Shown: positions 50,101 to 60,760 of the stretch, piece by piece
How positions within the stretch are numbered: the stretch's first letter is position 1
Layout: each line of letters begins with the position of its first letter
Origin: Aspidiotus rigidus
Lineage: Eukaryota; Arthropoda; Insecta; Hemiptera; Diaspididae
Assembly (NCBI GenBank): GCA_035079385.1
Contig: JAVHKY010000054.1
Coordinates: 7,045,501 to 7,109,500 of the forward strand
Reading direction: 5' to 3'
Length of the DNA: 64,000 nucleotides
Position numbers and translations under genes: made by a program
Notes under the pieces: model-generated
Database searches by the model: none
The model's input: the letters and a program-made list of their open reading frames with translations, nothing else
What the model was told of the DNA's origin: nothing

Positions 50101-51764
50101 TTTGCCAATCATCACGCTCCTAGCGAATCGTTAGCCCAAATTGCAATTCAAGTTTAATTGCAGACTTATGGAGTCCGATTCTATTTCCCGTTATTTGTCT
50201 TAATAAAACTTACTTTAGCGCTCGATATTTTGTAAATAACGACCTTTAGCAATTCAAAAATAAAAACGATGAATAGACTGCTCTTTATACATGACAGAGA
50301 ACGCTTCAATCGGAACTTTCATCATTATTTTTTAGACTCGGTCATATCGCTTTAAACCACAACTTGAAATTGTGATCACCTGATAGTAAAAAGATTAGGA
50401 TGATGAGATGAACAACAAACGGGTAGAAAGAGAAATTGATGAGGCGATCACTGATAGACCAAACCTGACTCTACTTCTGCCAAGAGTCGCAATTGTGAAA
50501 CTGATTTTGGCTGCTTTCTACAGAACCCAAACGGCTGCAATTCGTATAATGAAATCGATAGCACACATTTCAAAAATTGTGCAGCTCACACTTTCTTCAA
50601 GTCACATACACCGATTTTTTTACGAACTTTTCTACTAAGAAAACTCGTCCACTCGTACTTCATAAATATACGTAGAACGTCGGACTGGCGACCCTTATGA
50701 AATAAACGCGGCGTGCCGGTCTCGGTGAATGACATGGCTATCGAAATCTCTTGCGGTCGTGAGAACATTCCTATCATGCCGTTTGCACCAGTCAACCATA
50801 GAGCACCATCATCGACACCCATGCATACAAACCGATGGACTCGCTGCCTGGTAAGGTACAACGAGAGAGAAAAAAAAATACACCAGCACGTTGAAGAGCA
50901 TAGCAGATGACACCCACTCCAATCGCCTCCGCTTCGTTATTTTTTCTTTCAAAGTTTGATATTTTCCTAACGTAGGCTATATTCGTTTACTAGTGTCTAC
51001 AGCACATCGAGACAAAGATGGCCAACAAGAAGGAAAAACTTCATACAAAGATATTAATGAACTGTGGTGCGAGTCTATCCATAAAATAGTTTCGTTGCGT
51101 ACCTTTTATTGTCCCACAATTTCACTATACGGTATTGACAGTTTGATTCATTATTAAAAATTATCGACGGGTTCATCTTTAATTATGTAGATAGGAAAAA
51201 AAAAGAGAGTGATGAAGGATACGGAATTTGGTCAAAGTATTATGGGTTAACTAGCGCGCAACGTGTACATGAAACGAATGCTGAAAATGATGCTGCTCGT
51301 AAGATTTTCTCCTTTAGTTCATTTTATTAAGACATTTTCTATCGATGATACTTCTCGACTTCTTCGATCGCGCACAAATTATCCATTTTGGGTGAATGTA
51401 TTGACCGAGTTGAAGTTGATAAAAAAACTAGTCACAATGAGGTGCTAAGCAGGATTTCTTGGAAAACTGATATGATACATGCAGTTTTATCGATTTCTTG
51501 TTCTTCTCTCCCTTCCTTCTAACGCCGCTGTATAACCTATCAATTTACACCTAATAATCATGAAGACATCCTTATGATATTTGATTCAGCGCTGGAGGCC
51601 CTGGAACTCTTTTTTTTTCAAACTTTTTTTCTCTCTGTTTAGCTCCGTGGACGCTATCATTACATCACGTCCCAATTTATTATCGACATCGAATTTGGAA
51701 ATTGAACAAGTTTAAGATCGAATCGAAAATTCCTGAACGAAATGATGTTATATAAACTTACAGG

Positions 51765-51805
51765 CTCTTGCTCAGGGAGCAAGAGTTGCGGGAGACCCGC
51801 GACTC
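51765..51805. other. two adjacent short hairpins
   Basis: CTCTTGCTC-AGG-GAGCAAGAG (51765-51785) is directly followed by a GCGGG-AGA-CCCGC stem (51788-51800) extended by GAGT/ACTC. Both have 3-nt loops. No T tract follows, so this is not a terminator-like signal. Confidence 0.5.
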
Positions 51806-52359
51806 ATGGTTTAGGGTTGAAGATCCTAAGTTTATGTTGATTATAGGGTATAATTTTTGATGTCTGTAATGATGCTAAAAATAACTAAAAATGCGGTGAA
51901 TGATGACGTAGAAGTAAAACATCTTTTTTATCAAAATTATGAAACGGTAGCAATTGAGGAAGATCCGGAAATGAATTTTAATTTTAATAAAATATAAAGT
52001 TTTCCTTTGGCATTTATATATAAGTTTTTCTTTTGGCATTTCCTAAATGTTAGTGTTATTAAAATACAGCCATAAAACCTAGACGAATGAATTTGGTCTC
52101 GTTCTTACTGATGTATTATTGTTGCTTCTCGTTGTATTTATTAAAAATTCACATGAATTCATTATAAATTAGTATAAATTTGTGTCCGTATGACGTATCA
52201 GTTTACTTAAAGGCAAGCATTTTTACAGTACAAGTAAAAAGGTGTGTAAAGAGAAGAGGATACGTGGGCGCAATTCTACAGAAACAATTGAAGCTACTCT
52301 GTATCCTAATCATTGTGGAATCAGAAATTATGGTCAGCATTATTTTCAATTAGAATTCC

Positions 52360-52683
52360 ATAGCGGGCTATAAAACAGCCCAAGTCCCAACATTACGCGT
52401 ACGCGCGCGTTTGCGAGAAATATGAAAGATTCAGGGCTATAGAACAATCAAGAATTTCTCAGTCAAAAAGGTCACGAATTTCCGGAAATTCCTACAAGTC
52501 TTAGCGATAAGAGTCAAGAAGATCACTAATTTTTCCAAATCCCATAAAAGGCCAAAGAGGAGCCAGGAATTTTTCTACGTCCCATAGAAGGCTATAAAAC
52601 AGCCAAAATTTTTTCCAAGTCGCAGAGTTACGCGCCCCTCAGTGATATAGAGGAACAAGGCATTTTTTTAAGTGCCATAAACG
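52360..52683 (+). repeat. diverged tandem array, left half (about 50-60 bp units)
   Basis: Units carry variants of 'ggctataaaacagccaaaa' followed by 'tttttccaagtcccatagaa' and often 'gttacgcg'. The array stops exactly at the left end of the Transib-like element at 52684 and resumes after its right end at 54078 in the same orientation, which shows that the element inserted into the array. Confidence 0.7.
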
Positions 52684-54077
52684 CACGGTGGGATGAAATG
52701 CTATTCTAGCTGGCCAAAATTCGAAAATCGAAGGTCTGTAAAAAGGTGCGAATTATTTTGTTTACGTTTTGGAAACGTTCCGACCACCCTAATTCGATGA
52801 TGAAACCGGTTTTTGTGGAAATGCGTTGCTGTGAAAGGCATGGTAGATGTACTAGCCAACAACCATTTGTTCTTGTTATTTCAACAGAACACTAGGTCAT
52901 TTTATTTTGGAAGCACGTAGTTCCTTCCGTATTCTCTACGAGGTGATAAGAGTCTTGTGATTTATAAAGTATTTTGATTGAACTTTTGATATTTTTACGG
53001 CATTTGATGATTGCGTGACTATTTCTCCTCATAAAATACTCCGAAAGTGAGTACAATTGTAATACATTTATAGTCAAAATTTCATAATATTGTATTAGCC
53101 ATTTAAAAAATTTACCAAAACTTACCAAGACGGGGGGGGGGGGGGGATGGAAATGATTTCTTGAAACCTTCCTCTCTCAACCCACATTGACACTTTTTGC
53201 GCCTTTTCGTGATTTTTCAATATATTTCTTTCGGTTATTTGAGCATAAAAGCTATTTATCGGGATAGCAGCTATTCAATGGAATAGCTTAATTTACAAAC
53301 GCAATGAAACTAGAGTCAATGATAATAATGAACTCGGTAACACGATCTCCGTATGATGTAGAACAGGTTTCATTCTTGTGTACAGAGTTCGCTACCCCCC
53401 CTCCCCTTCTAGGACGTTACAATGAATAAAATTCTATTTATACCTGTACAACTTGAAAGATTTTGTGTTGCTTTGCATAATTAGATTTATTTATTTAAAA
53501 GTAATTTCAACTCATTCTAAGGAGATGGGACCTCTTTATCTCCAGTCGGGTCCGGGGCAAGAAACACAGCGGGCTCCCTCCCCCCCCCCAAAAAAAAAAT
53601 GATCACCCCCTCCCCTTGAAAATAGAGGCCCTGCGGTCCCCTAACAGAGCCGGGCCCGGGGACAAAATGCCCAGTTGCCCCCCCCTCTCGTCAGGCCTGC
53701 CCCTCAGATGATGTTCATAAACTTTTTCTCTTAGTCAGTATACTTTTTGTCCACGAACTCCAAGTAAAAGCTTCAAACTTATAACAAAAATGATCCAAAA
53801 CTTTGAGAAAAAATTATCCAATCATAAATCTGACTAAAAATTCGAATTCTACGACCTTGATTACCCCTTAGACGACTTTAATAAACTGTTGCTCAGTTAA
53901 ACTTTTGTTCACAAACTCCAGATAAAGGCTTCAAACTTTGAGAAAAAATGACCCAATCATAAATCTGGCTGGAAAATCGAATTCTACGCCCACAAAAACC
54001 CCTTAGTTGATCTTCATTAGGCATTCAGTCGAAAATTAGAATTTTGACCACCTAGCATGGTGTTTCATCCCACTGTG
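52684..54077. mobile_element. Transib-like DNA element with CAC...GTG inverted ends
   Basis: The left terminus is CACGGTGGGATGAAATGC. The reverse complement of the right terminus is CACAGTGGGATGAAACAC, and similarity continues for about 45 bp (CTAGCTGGCCAAAATTC versus CTAGGTGGTCAAAATTC). Flanking 5-mers are AAACG (52679-52683) and AGACG (54078-54082), four of five matching, as expected for a decayed 5-bp target duplication. Transib elements have CAC-starting ends with a heptamer like the V(D)J signal and 5-bp duplications. Length is 1,394 bp with no recognisable transposase. The interior holds a 15-G tract (53132-53146) and a roughly 158-bp tandem duplication (about 53730-54020). It splits a tandem array. 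Confidence 0.6.
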
Positions 54078-54480
54078 AGACGGCTATAGAGGAGACAGGA
54101 ATTTTTCCAAATTCCAGCCTTGCGTATTCGCGAAAATTTTTAAAAGTCCCATAGAAGACTATAAAACAGCCGAAATTTTTCCAAGTTCCACAGATGACTA
54201 TACAGGAGCCGCGAAATTTTTCTAAGTCACTATACTAGCCAATAATGGAGATTAGAAGAGCCCAGAATTCTCCAAGTCCCTATACCAGCCCATATAGGGG
54301 TATAAGATGGGTATAGAAGAGCCCGGAATTCTCCAAGTCCCTATACTAGGCCGTATAGGGGTATAAGATGGGTATAGAAGAGCCCGGAATTTTTTCATGT
54401 CCCTATACTAGCCCATAGAAGGTCACGAATTTTTCCAAGTCCCAGCGTTACGCCCCACAGCGTTACGCATACGCGGAAAG
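54078..54480 (+). repeat. tandem array, right half, with recent 61-bp duplications
   Basis: Same unit family as 52360-52683. Within it, 54240-54420 is a near-perfect direct repeat of 61-bp period: 'ctccaagtccctata' at 54270 and 54331, 'tataagatgggtatagaaga' at 54301 and 54362. The array ends about 80 bp before the donor site of cnc exon A. Confidence 0.8.
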
Positions 54481-54562
54481 AATTCCTCTGAGGGCCCCCA
54501 GTAACTAAACGGATGGCGGGTCTTCCGTCAATAATAGAACGTTGAAAACTGAAGAAACTTAC

Positions 54563-54790
54563 CGCAGCACTTTGTTTTGGAGATTCCGGAGTTGACGTTA
54601 CATTTGCTGGAATAGCATGTTCATTTGGACTATTTATTTCAGGAGTCGTAGAAGAGGAACCATCCGGAGCGAAGGGTTCGTCAGGCGAGGATACACTTTC
54701 TCTATCGCGTATTGCTGAAACCTCTTCCAAGAATTCGTTGCTGTCTACGTTCACGTCGTACTTCCACAACGTCTCGATTACATCCAAATC
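54563..54790 (-). CDS. cnc: cap-n-collar (Cnc/CncC, Nrf-type bZIP factor), internal exon A, N-terminal region
   Basis: Coding exon of 228 nt (76 codons), phase 0 at both ends. The minus strand reads ttttcag|GATTTGGATG at the 5' border and GCTGCG|GTAAGT at the 3' border. The peptide opens DLDVIETLWKYDVNVD and continues with an acidic, Ser/Pro/Thr-rich tail containing several SP and TP sites. 'D-x-D-x-I-x-x-L-W-K-x-D-V' is the signature of the Neh2/DLG region near the N-terminus of Cnc and Nrf proteins. These are nuclear, small-Maf-dependent activators of stress and detoxification genes. In Nrf2 the block ends QDIDLG, which is the weak Keap1 'latch'; here the matching residues are YDVNVD, so the DLG core is absent. 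No in-frame ATG precedes the segment inside the exon, so a further 5' exon is needed. Family assignment is by recognition of short motifs. The splice borders and phase match to exon B support that this is real coding sequence. Confidence 0.8.
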
Positions 54791-57649
54791 CTGAAAAGAA
54801 AGAAGACAATTTTGTTAAACATACCGACAAGAAGAATTGCCGAAAACCATTAATTTATATCGATCGATTACTCATAATGGAGACTAGATGTTCCACGGGA
54901 AGAGTTCGAGACTATCTCAGATCTACCAAATGACTCAAGGTCTTCGAAAGTTGTATTTTCTTGTGATTTCACGCGAATATTTTCGTACGACCTGCTTTCA
55001 AACCTTTTAAGCTTGTACACGTGTGAGACTTGATATGCTATACTTTAAAGATTTCGAAGCATCGAAGTAAAAGGGAATTTTCAGGTGGGTAGTCAGTTTT
55101 TTCCCAACTTTTGAAAATTTTAGATCAAGTTTCGCACGAAAAGAACAATACGTTTTTGAAAATTCACTTATTATTATAGGATTTCAAAAATATATTACGT
55201 ACTAAACCGTAAACTTCTTCAACTTCAAGATCAAGGCAATTCAATAACGTGTAGATATCTGAAGTTCAAACACGCGACTTCGCAATTCCGTTCATTTGAA
55301 CTTTGTAAATTATATCCTTTTTCCTCGATAAATTTTTACTCTTTCATTTGATTGAAGTAACGTCTTCACTGAAGTCACAAATTGTTTATGATTCAACAGG
55401 TCTATTATCTTCGGATTTACGGCTAAATAAATTCGTAAAACGGCGGCCATTTTGAGACGCAAGTGAACGATAATTGACGACTATAATGTCTACTCCTACC
55501 CACAACTCGCGGGAATAGAATTTGAACGATGCGATGCTGGGCACTCAGAAGAGATATACGGACATGAAGTCTGTAGGTGAGCTCGTATGAGCAGCATTTG
55601 TTATAGACGGACATACTATCATCTTATATGAAACCCTATTATAATTATACCCTGTCTGACGAAATATCTGTCACTGCGCACAGAATGACAGGTTGAACGA
55701 AATATGCGTACCGCAGCCAGTTTCAACTTTTCAAATTGATAAGAACGAATATTAATCAAAGCCCTCTCGAATACTATACGTACACGTACATATAATTTTG
55801 AATAGCTCGGGCAATACGCATCGCTTCTCGACGGTAAAGATCACTTTAAAGTATCTTTGAATCATATACACAATCTTGGCTTGACCTTTTGTTTATGAAT
55901 AATAACACACTTTTCCGCGAGAAATAAAATATTAAAAACTGAGTTGAAATTTTCAGTATCGCCCATTTTTGAACTCGAAATTTTCAAAGTTTTCTGATAA
56001 CACGAACAACTTGATCGCATAGGAATTGAGGCGTGTTTCTAGTCTCTAGTTTACCAATTTGAAATAAATTGAAGTACGTACAACAATGAAATTGCTGACC
56101 TGGCCTATTTTGTGGAAAGAAAGTTCTAGTCTAAAAATTAACTTTCAACATCCACCTGAACACGATATCAGAACTGCATTGATGTGTACATAAATCCAGA
56201 GCTTCCGCGATCATCGAAACGCAAAACAGTTTACAAAAAAGTTGAAAGATGAAGAATCATTCTCAGGCATCCTTTTTTCCTCATTACCTTGTCATCCATT
56301 TAATACGACATAACATTCATCCAGGACCCAAACCACACGGGGATCCAAGATAATGCGAGAAGGTCGGAACTGCCACGAAACAACTCTCGCCTTCTTCTCA
56401 AAAAAGTGATCCCTCACGTACGATTCACCTCAAAATAGGGGACAAATGGATCACACTCTGGCAAAATCAAATCTCATAAAAAAATTTAACCCCATCAAAT
56501 CATTACCATTTGCGTGGGCTTCATCACACCAAGAATCACGAACGCACGCAAACCTTTTTCCGCTCTCATACGAACATTGTAGCCTCGACTCTCCCCTCAC
56601 TGCAGTCACCCACATTTTCGCCACATCACCAATTTTCACCATCCAACGAAACAACTCTCGCCGACGACCTCCCATCCATCCAAAATATCTCTTATCTAAA
56701 TACAGTAAATTACATCCAACGCATCTAAAATCGATTCACTTCGCAAGCTCACAACCCGAGTGTAGTTAAGAGTTTGAAACGAAAAAATCACTTTCGCAGT
56801 GAATTGATGGACTTGGGGAATACAAGAAAACATTGTTTGTCACCCAATTCAAAAAAGAACACGTATGCGACTCTAGTTCCAAAACCTCGTAAGTCCAAAA
56901 AAAAAATTTTCTACCTGTCTCAACTGATTCAGAACAATGTATAAAATAAGAAAATGCAAAAATCCCAAAATTGATAAAAAATGGACTCACAAGATTTTGG
57001 AACTAGAGTCGCGAATTGTGGAGTTGTACCTTACTATACTGAAAAATTCCATCGAGTATAAATTATCCACCACGTCACTCTCCCCTCTCAGAAAAGATAG
57101 AATTGTATTCCTCAAACAAGTCTAGAATTTGAATACCGTAGTTCTCATACTAAATGGATAAAATATCGAAATTTGGATTTAATTTTTTTCTTGAAGTAGA
57201 ACGTAAATCAACTACGCGATAAAATTAGGAATTGATTTGACGACAGGTTAAATGGTAAGTTCATCTCGTAATTCGAGATCAAAGACCTTAGTCGAAGAAC
57301 CCGAGGTAAGCTGGATTAGAAAAGTGAACAGCCAAGGAAGGCATCCGATTATATTCCGCGTTCTCGGGGAACTTCGGCAATGATATTCCGGAAGAACATA
57401 TTTCAAAATATTTAAACGTCACCCATGACTTGCAAGAACACACTTCAATTTCAAACCACAGCAGGAGAAGAAGAAGCGCGCGTTCAGCTGTTTTTTCTAG
57501 CCGGGAATCCGCTCGATTTCATCCGTGTTTGCGTTCGGCTAGAATAATTTGTCTACACAGGCTAGAATAATGAGAAAGTCTAGGCTAGCTGGAAAAAATA
57601 CGACCTTTGAACTTCACATCCGAGGATTTTGATTTTTGAGCTGCACACT
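54791..57649. other. upstream of cnc exon A; a 5' exon is expected here or further right
   Basis: Begins with the ttcttttcag acceptor of exon A. A minus-strand ATG in a fair context (caaaATGGCC, 55450-55448) is followed by a potential donor GTAAAT at 55420; see findings. 56380-56770 is a C-rich low-complexity stretch whose frame (56446-56769) has no recognisable domain. Confidence 0.4.
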
Positions 57650-58170
57650 AATTGAAGGAGAAAGGGACATGAAAATTTAACTTACGAGCTAAATACTTGA
57701 AGAAGGAAGAGACTCACCAAAATTTTTATTTTCGAGCTGTACGGAGAATGAAAAGAGAAAGAAACTTGAAGAAAATTCGACTTTATAAGAAGTTGAACGG
57801 GACCTCTGAAAAAATTTGACTTTCGTATTATACGGCAAAAAGAAGGAAGAGGATTTGGAAACATTTCGACATGGAAAGATACTTGAGGAAATTTTGATTT
57901 TCGAACCATATTTAAATGAAGCAGGAGTGAGATTTCCAGAAAGAAATCGAATTCAAGGATTTCGATATGAGGAGTGGAGAAAATTTGATATAAAGAGATA
58001 AGAAGATTTGAAAAATTTTTACATAGGAGGAGACCAAAGAAATGCAACTTTCGAGCGCGGTATAAAAAAGGGCAGAGGACTCGAAGAAATTACGATTTTT
58101 GAACCGGAGACTCGGATGAAAATTCGAGTTTTAAACCAAATATATTACAGATAAGGAGGAGACTTAAAAA
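57650..58170 (+). repeat. minisatellite array of the same family
   Basis: Repeated 'gagctgtacggagaatgaaa' and 'acttgaagaaaattcgac' variants at roughly 45-60 bp spacing. It is the most diverged array, without the conserved tail. Confidence 0.5.
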
Positions 58171-58229
58171 GAGAAAATGAGACTAAGAGAACTGTTCTTT
58201 CCTGTCTTCCCTGAGGGAACACCCGCCAA

Positions 58230-58720
58230 AATTTCTTCATTGGTGACGTCACAAGAGTGTATAGGCTTAGGGCTGAAGATGATGCTGTCACAGGGTGATG
58301 ACGTCACCAAGCTTGGTGGTAAGGATATCATGTGTTGGTGACGAGGGAAAAGTTTGTACGCCTTAAGGTTAGGGATGATGACGTCACCAGGTTTTTCCTA
58401 CGAAACATGTGTAACACTTAGCCTAATGTAGAGTATACTGAATACTGATAAAGGAGGGGATAAACTGGTCTGGCTCACAATATGCAATATATTGGAATAG
58501 AAATAATCTTGAAGGGGGGCTAAAGCTGGCTAAAAGCGCTAACTAGTCTGGCCCACACTATTTCAGTAACACTGTTGAAAACGCTCGTCTAGGCTAAAAG
58601 CGCAGCTTCAGTAACTGTTTGAACAGTGTTGAACAAGGTTGGGACCCCTTAAGACTGTTGGATAGGGCTAATTCAAGCCGGGTGGCTTGAGGCGGGTAAC
58701 CGGATACTAGAGGTCCGGGT
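58230..58720 (+). repeat. composite repeat copy 2, left module
   Basis: Parallels 37545-37900: 'gatgacgtcaccaagcttgg', 'gatgatgacgtcacc', 'ggaggggataaactggtctg', 'gaaggggggctaaag' and 'gggtaaccggatactag'. Between this module and the right module lie minisatellite copies and the hAT element. Confidence 0.6.
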
Positions 58721-58839
58721 TTCAACAGGGACCCTGTTCTATTCGAGATGATTTCGAAAAATTTGCCGTGCGCCGTCTGATGTCCAACAAAAACTATAAT
58801 GGTTCAAGTCCAATATTATTCGCAAAAATCGTTCAAGTC

Positions 58840-59235
58840 CCCCTCATATCATATGTAGCTCGGATTGGATTCGGAAAATTTCCGACCTCCGAGCTATATA
58901 TAATAGAAAGGGGACTTGAACAAATTTCGACTCGCGAACTATAATAATATGATAGGAGAAGGACTTGGTAAAGAATTTCCACTTTTCAGTCATATAATAA
59001 GAGGAAGACTTGGAAGAATTTCGACCTCCAAGCCATATTATTATATTATGATAGAAAGGAAAAATTCTTACTTTCAGGTTATATACACCATGATACAAGG
59101 GATTCAGGAAAACTTGAGAATCTTCAAGATTTCAATTTGAATTCTCAATACCAAAACGAATTCGACCCCTACAGAACCTCCCTGCGTTCCTCGTTCAACT
59201 TTGTTAAGGAAATCGTCGTTTTTTATACTGGAATC
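58840..59235 (+). repeat. minisatellite copy with conserved tail, interrupted by the hAT element
   Basis: Units 'gacctccgagctatatataa', 'tagaaaggggacttgaacaa' and 'aggagaaggacttggtaaag' lead to the tail 'cttcaagatttcaatttgaa' and 'ctgcgttcctcgttcaactt'. The tail runs into the GACTATAG duplication of the hAT insertion. Confidence 0.65.
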
Positions 59236-59243
59236 GACTATAG

Positions 59244-60182
59244 CAGTGTTTCTCAACCTTTTGTACATCGCGGCACACTTCTTCATGGGACGATATTACT
59301 GCGGCACAGTATTTCCAGAACTCCAAATTGTATCGAAAATGTTTGTGCGTTTTGAAATTTTCGTGTCTCTACTGATTTCCTCTTCATAAAGTCATAATTT
59401 GTGGCCTATAAAATGGCTATATGAGGCCTCACCCCTCTTTCTCTATACTGCGGTTCCGGGAAACAAGAACTTTGATCTTCTGTTGGGACTCAAGAAAATT
59501 TTGCCACCAATATACGCGCAAAAGTGTCTGGATGTTTCTTGCATGTACTGAAAACCTCTGGGCTATTTTAATTCCGAAATTTATAAGGAAATATGGAATA
59601 AAATCTGTATTTTTTGCCGAGTCGCAGAAAGTTTTTGATTTCAACAGGGTTTTATGGGGGGCTTTTTGAGAAATTTGCCGTGCGCCGTCCAGCAAAAAAC
59701 TTAGAAAAATGTCGACTCTCGAGCCATGTATGATAGGAGGGAGACTTAGAAAAAATTTTGACTCTCGAGCTATATACGATATGAAAGGGACTTGGAAAAA
59801 TTTCAACTCTCGAGCTATCATATATAGCTGGGGATTCGAGGTCTAGGCTTCCTTGAATTTTCAATACCAAATCCCATTTGACTCATAAAAGAGGTTCCCT
59901 GCGTTCCTCGTTTAACTTCGTTAAGGAAGCCGTCATTTTTATGACATTGAGCGCAGGTTTGGACTCAAGTTTAAGTAATTATAACTGGAACTGACATGAT
60001 TCAAAAATTGGAACACATCGGTCAGATAGTGCTTTTGATCACTTTTTCGAGTAAATGAAAAAAAATTTGCAATTCTTTTTTCAGTTCATGTTGATTCATG
60101 TTTTTGATCAAAATTTTGTGGCACACCTGAGGCGGGCTTGCGGCACAGTGATGTGCCGCGGCACACCGGTTGAAAAGCACTG
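59244..60182. mobile_element. non-autonomous hAT transposon with perfect 8-bp target duplication
   Basis: The left end reads CAGTGTTTCTCAACC and the reverse complement of the right end reads CAGTGCTTTTCAACC, the form typical of hAT ends. Both ends then run into 'cgcggcaca' sub-terminal repeats. The element is flanked on both sides by the same 8 bp, GACTATAG (59236-59243 and 60183-60190). Length is 939 bp with no transposase frame, so it needs help in trans. Inside lies a copy of the 'gacttggaaaaatttcgact' minisatellite family (about 59640-59960), a nested unit. The hAT element itself interrupts another copy of that family ending at about 59235. Confidence 0.9.
59640..59960 (+). repeat. minisatellite copy nested inside the hAT element
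   Basis: Starts 'tttcaacagggttttat' and 'gaaatttgccgtgcgccgtc', a head shared with 58727-58790 and 31081-31130. Three 'gactctcgagctatatacga' type units follow, then the tail 'ccctgcgttcctcgtttaac'. Head, units and tail together look like a complete element. Confidence 0.65.
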
Positions 60183-60289
60183 GACTATAGACTAAATCCG
60201 AAGCCGAAAGTATCGTTGGAGGTGTACTTCACTTATCCTTCGTTTGGGTAACTAATTTACTCCAGAAATGCACGTCCATACCACTGGGG

Positions 60290-60760
60290 CAGTCTTGAGG
60301 TTAGAGGAGATGGAGTCACGAACTGATGACGTCGGGATAATGTTGCGGGTCGATGACGTCATCAAAGTTGAGATTGAAGACATCAGTATACATCTCAAGG
60401 TTAGAGGTGATGACGTCACAAAAATGTATATGTCAAAAGGTTAAGAGTGATGACGTCATCAAGGTTGTGGGTGATGATGTCACGGGTTGCTGACATCTCA
60501 AAAGTGTACAACAGTACATGTCTTCAATGAGTGAAATTTTTGCATGTAATCAACGTAACAGATGGGTAATAGAAATTGAAAGATACACCCTGGTTAATGT
60601 CCATCAAATGCTGGATGATCAATGACAATAAAAAGCGAACGAGACAGAATGAGAGCAAGAGACATCAAAGATTTCATATTTTTTCCCAAAGTGAGAAAAT
60701 TTAAAACAAGCTAGCTTTAACCTCTAAATAAGTCTTGAACTATTTCAACAAAGAAGGAAA
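60290..60760 (+). repeat. composite repeat copy 2, right module
   Basis: Parallels 39300-39980. It starts with tandem 'aggttagaggtgatgacgtc' units and continues with 'cttcaatgagtgaaa', 'aaatgctggatgatcaatg', 'cagaatgagagcaagagac' and 'taacctctaaataag'. Confidence 0.6.

Larger units (their letters stand above)
48772..54562 (-). other. cnc intron between exons A and B (about 5.8 kb)
   Basis: Bounded by GCTGCG|GTAAGT and atgttgcag|GAA on the minus strand, 5,791 bp long. It contains a small foldback element (48904-49046), a dispersed repeat (49890-50100), a short double hairpin (51765-51805) and a tandem array split by a Transib-like element (52360-54480). No additional exon was recognised. Confidence 0.65.

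Noticed and set aside
54395..54562. Continuation of the exon A frame past its donor
   Set aside because: After GCTGCG comes a good GTAAGT donor, and the following codons run into the tandem array; treated as intron.
56446..56769. 107-codon plus frame
   Set aside because: C/A-rich low complexity, overlapping open frames on other strands, no recognisable domain; perhaps a decayed retroelement.
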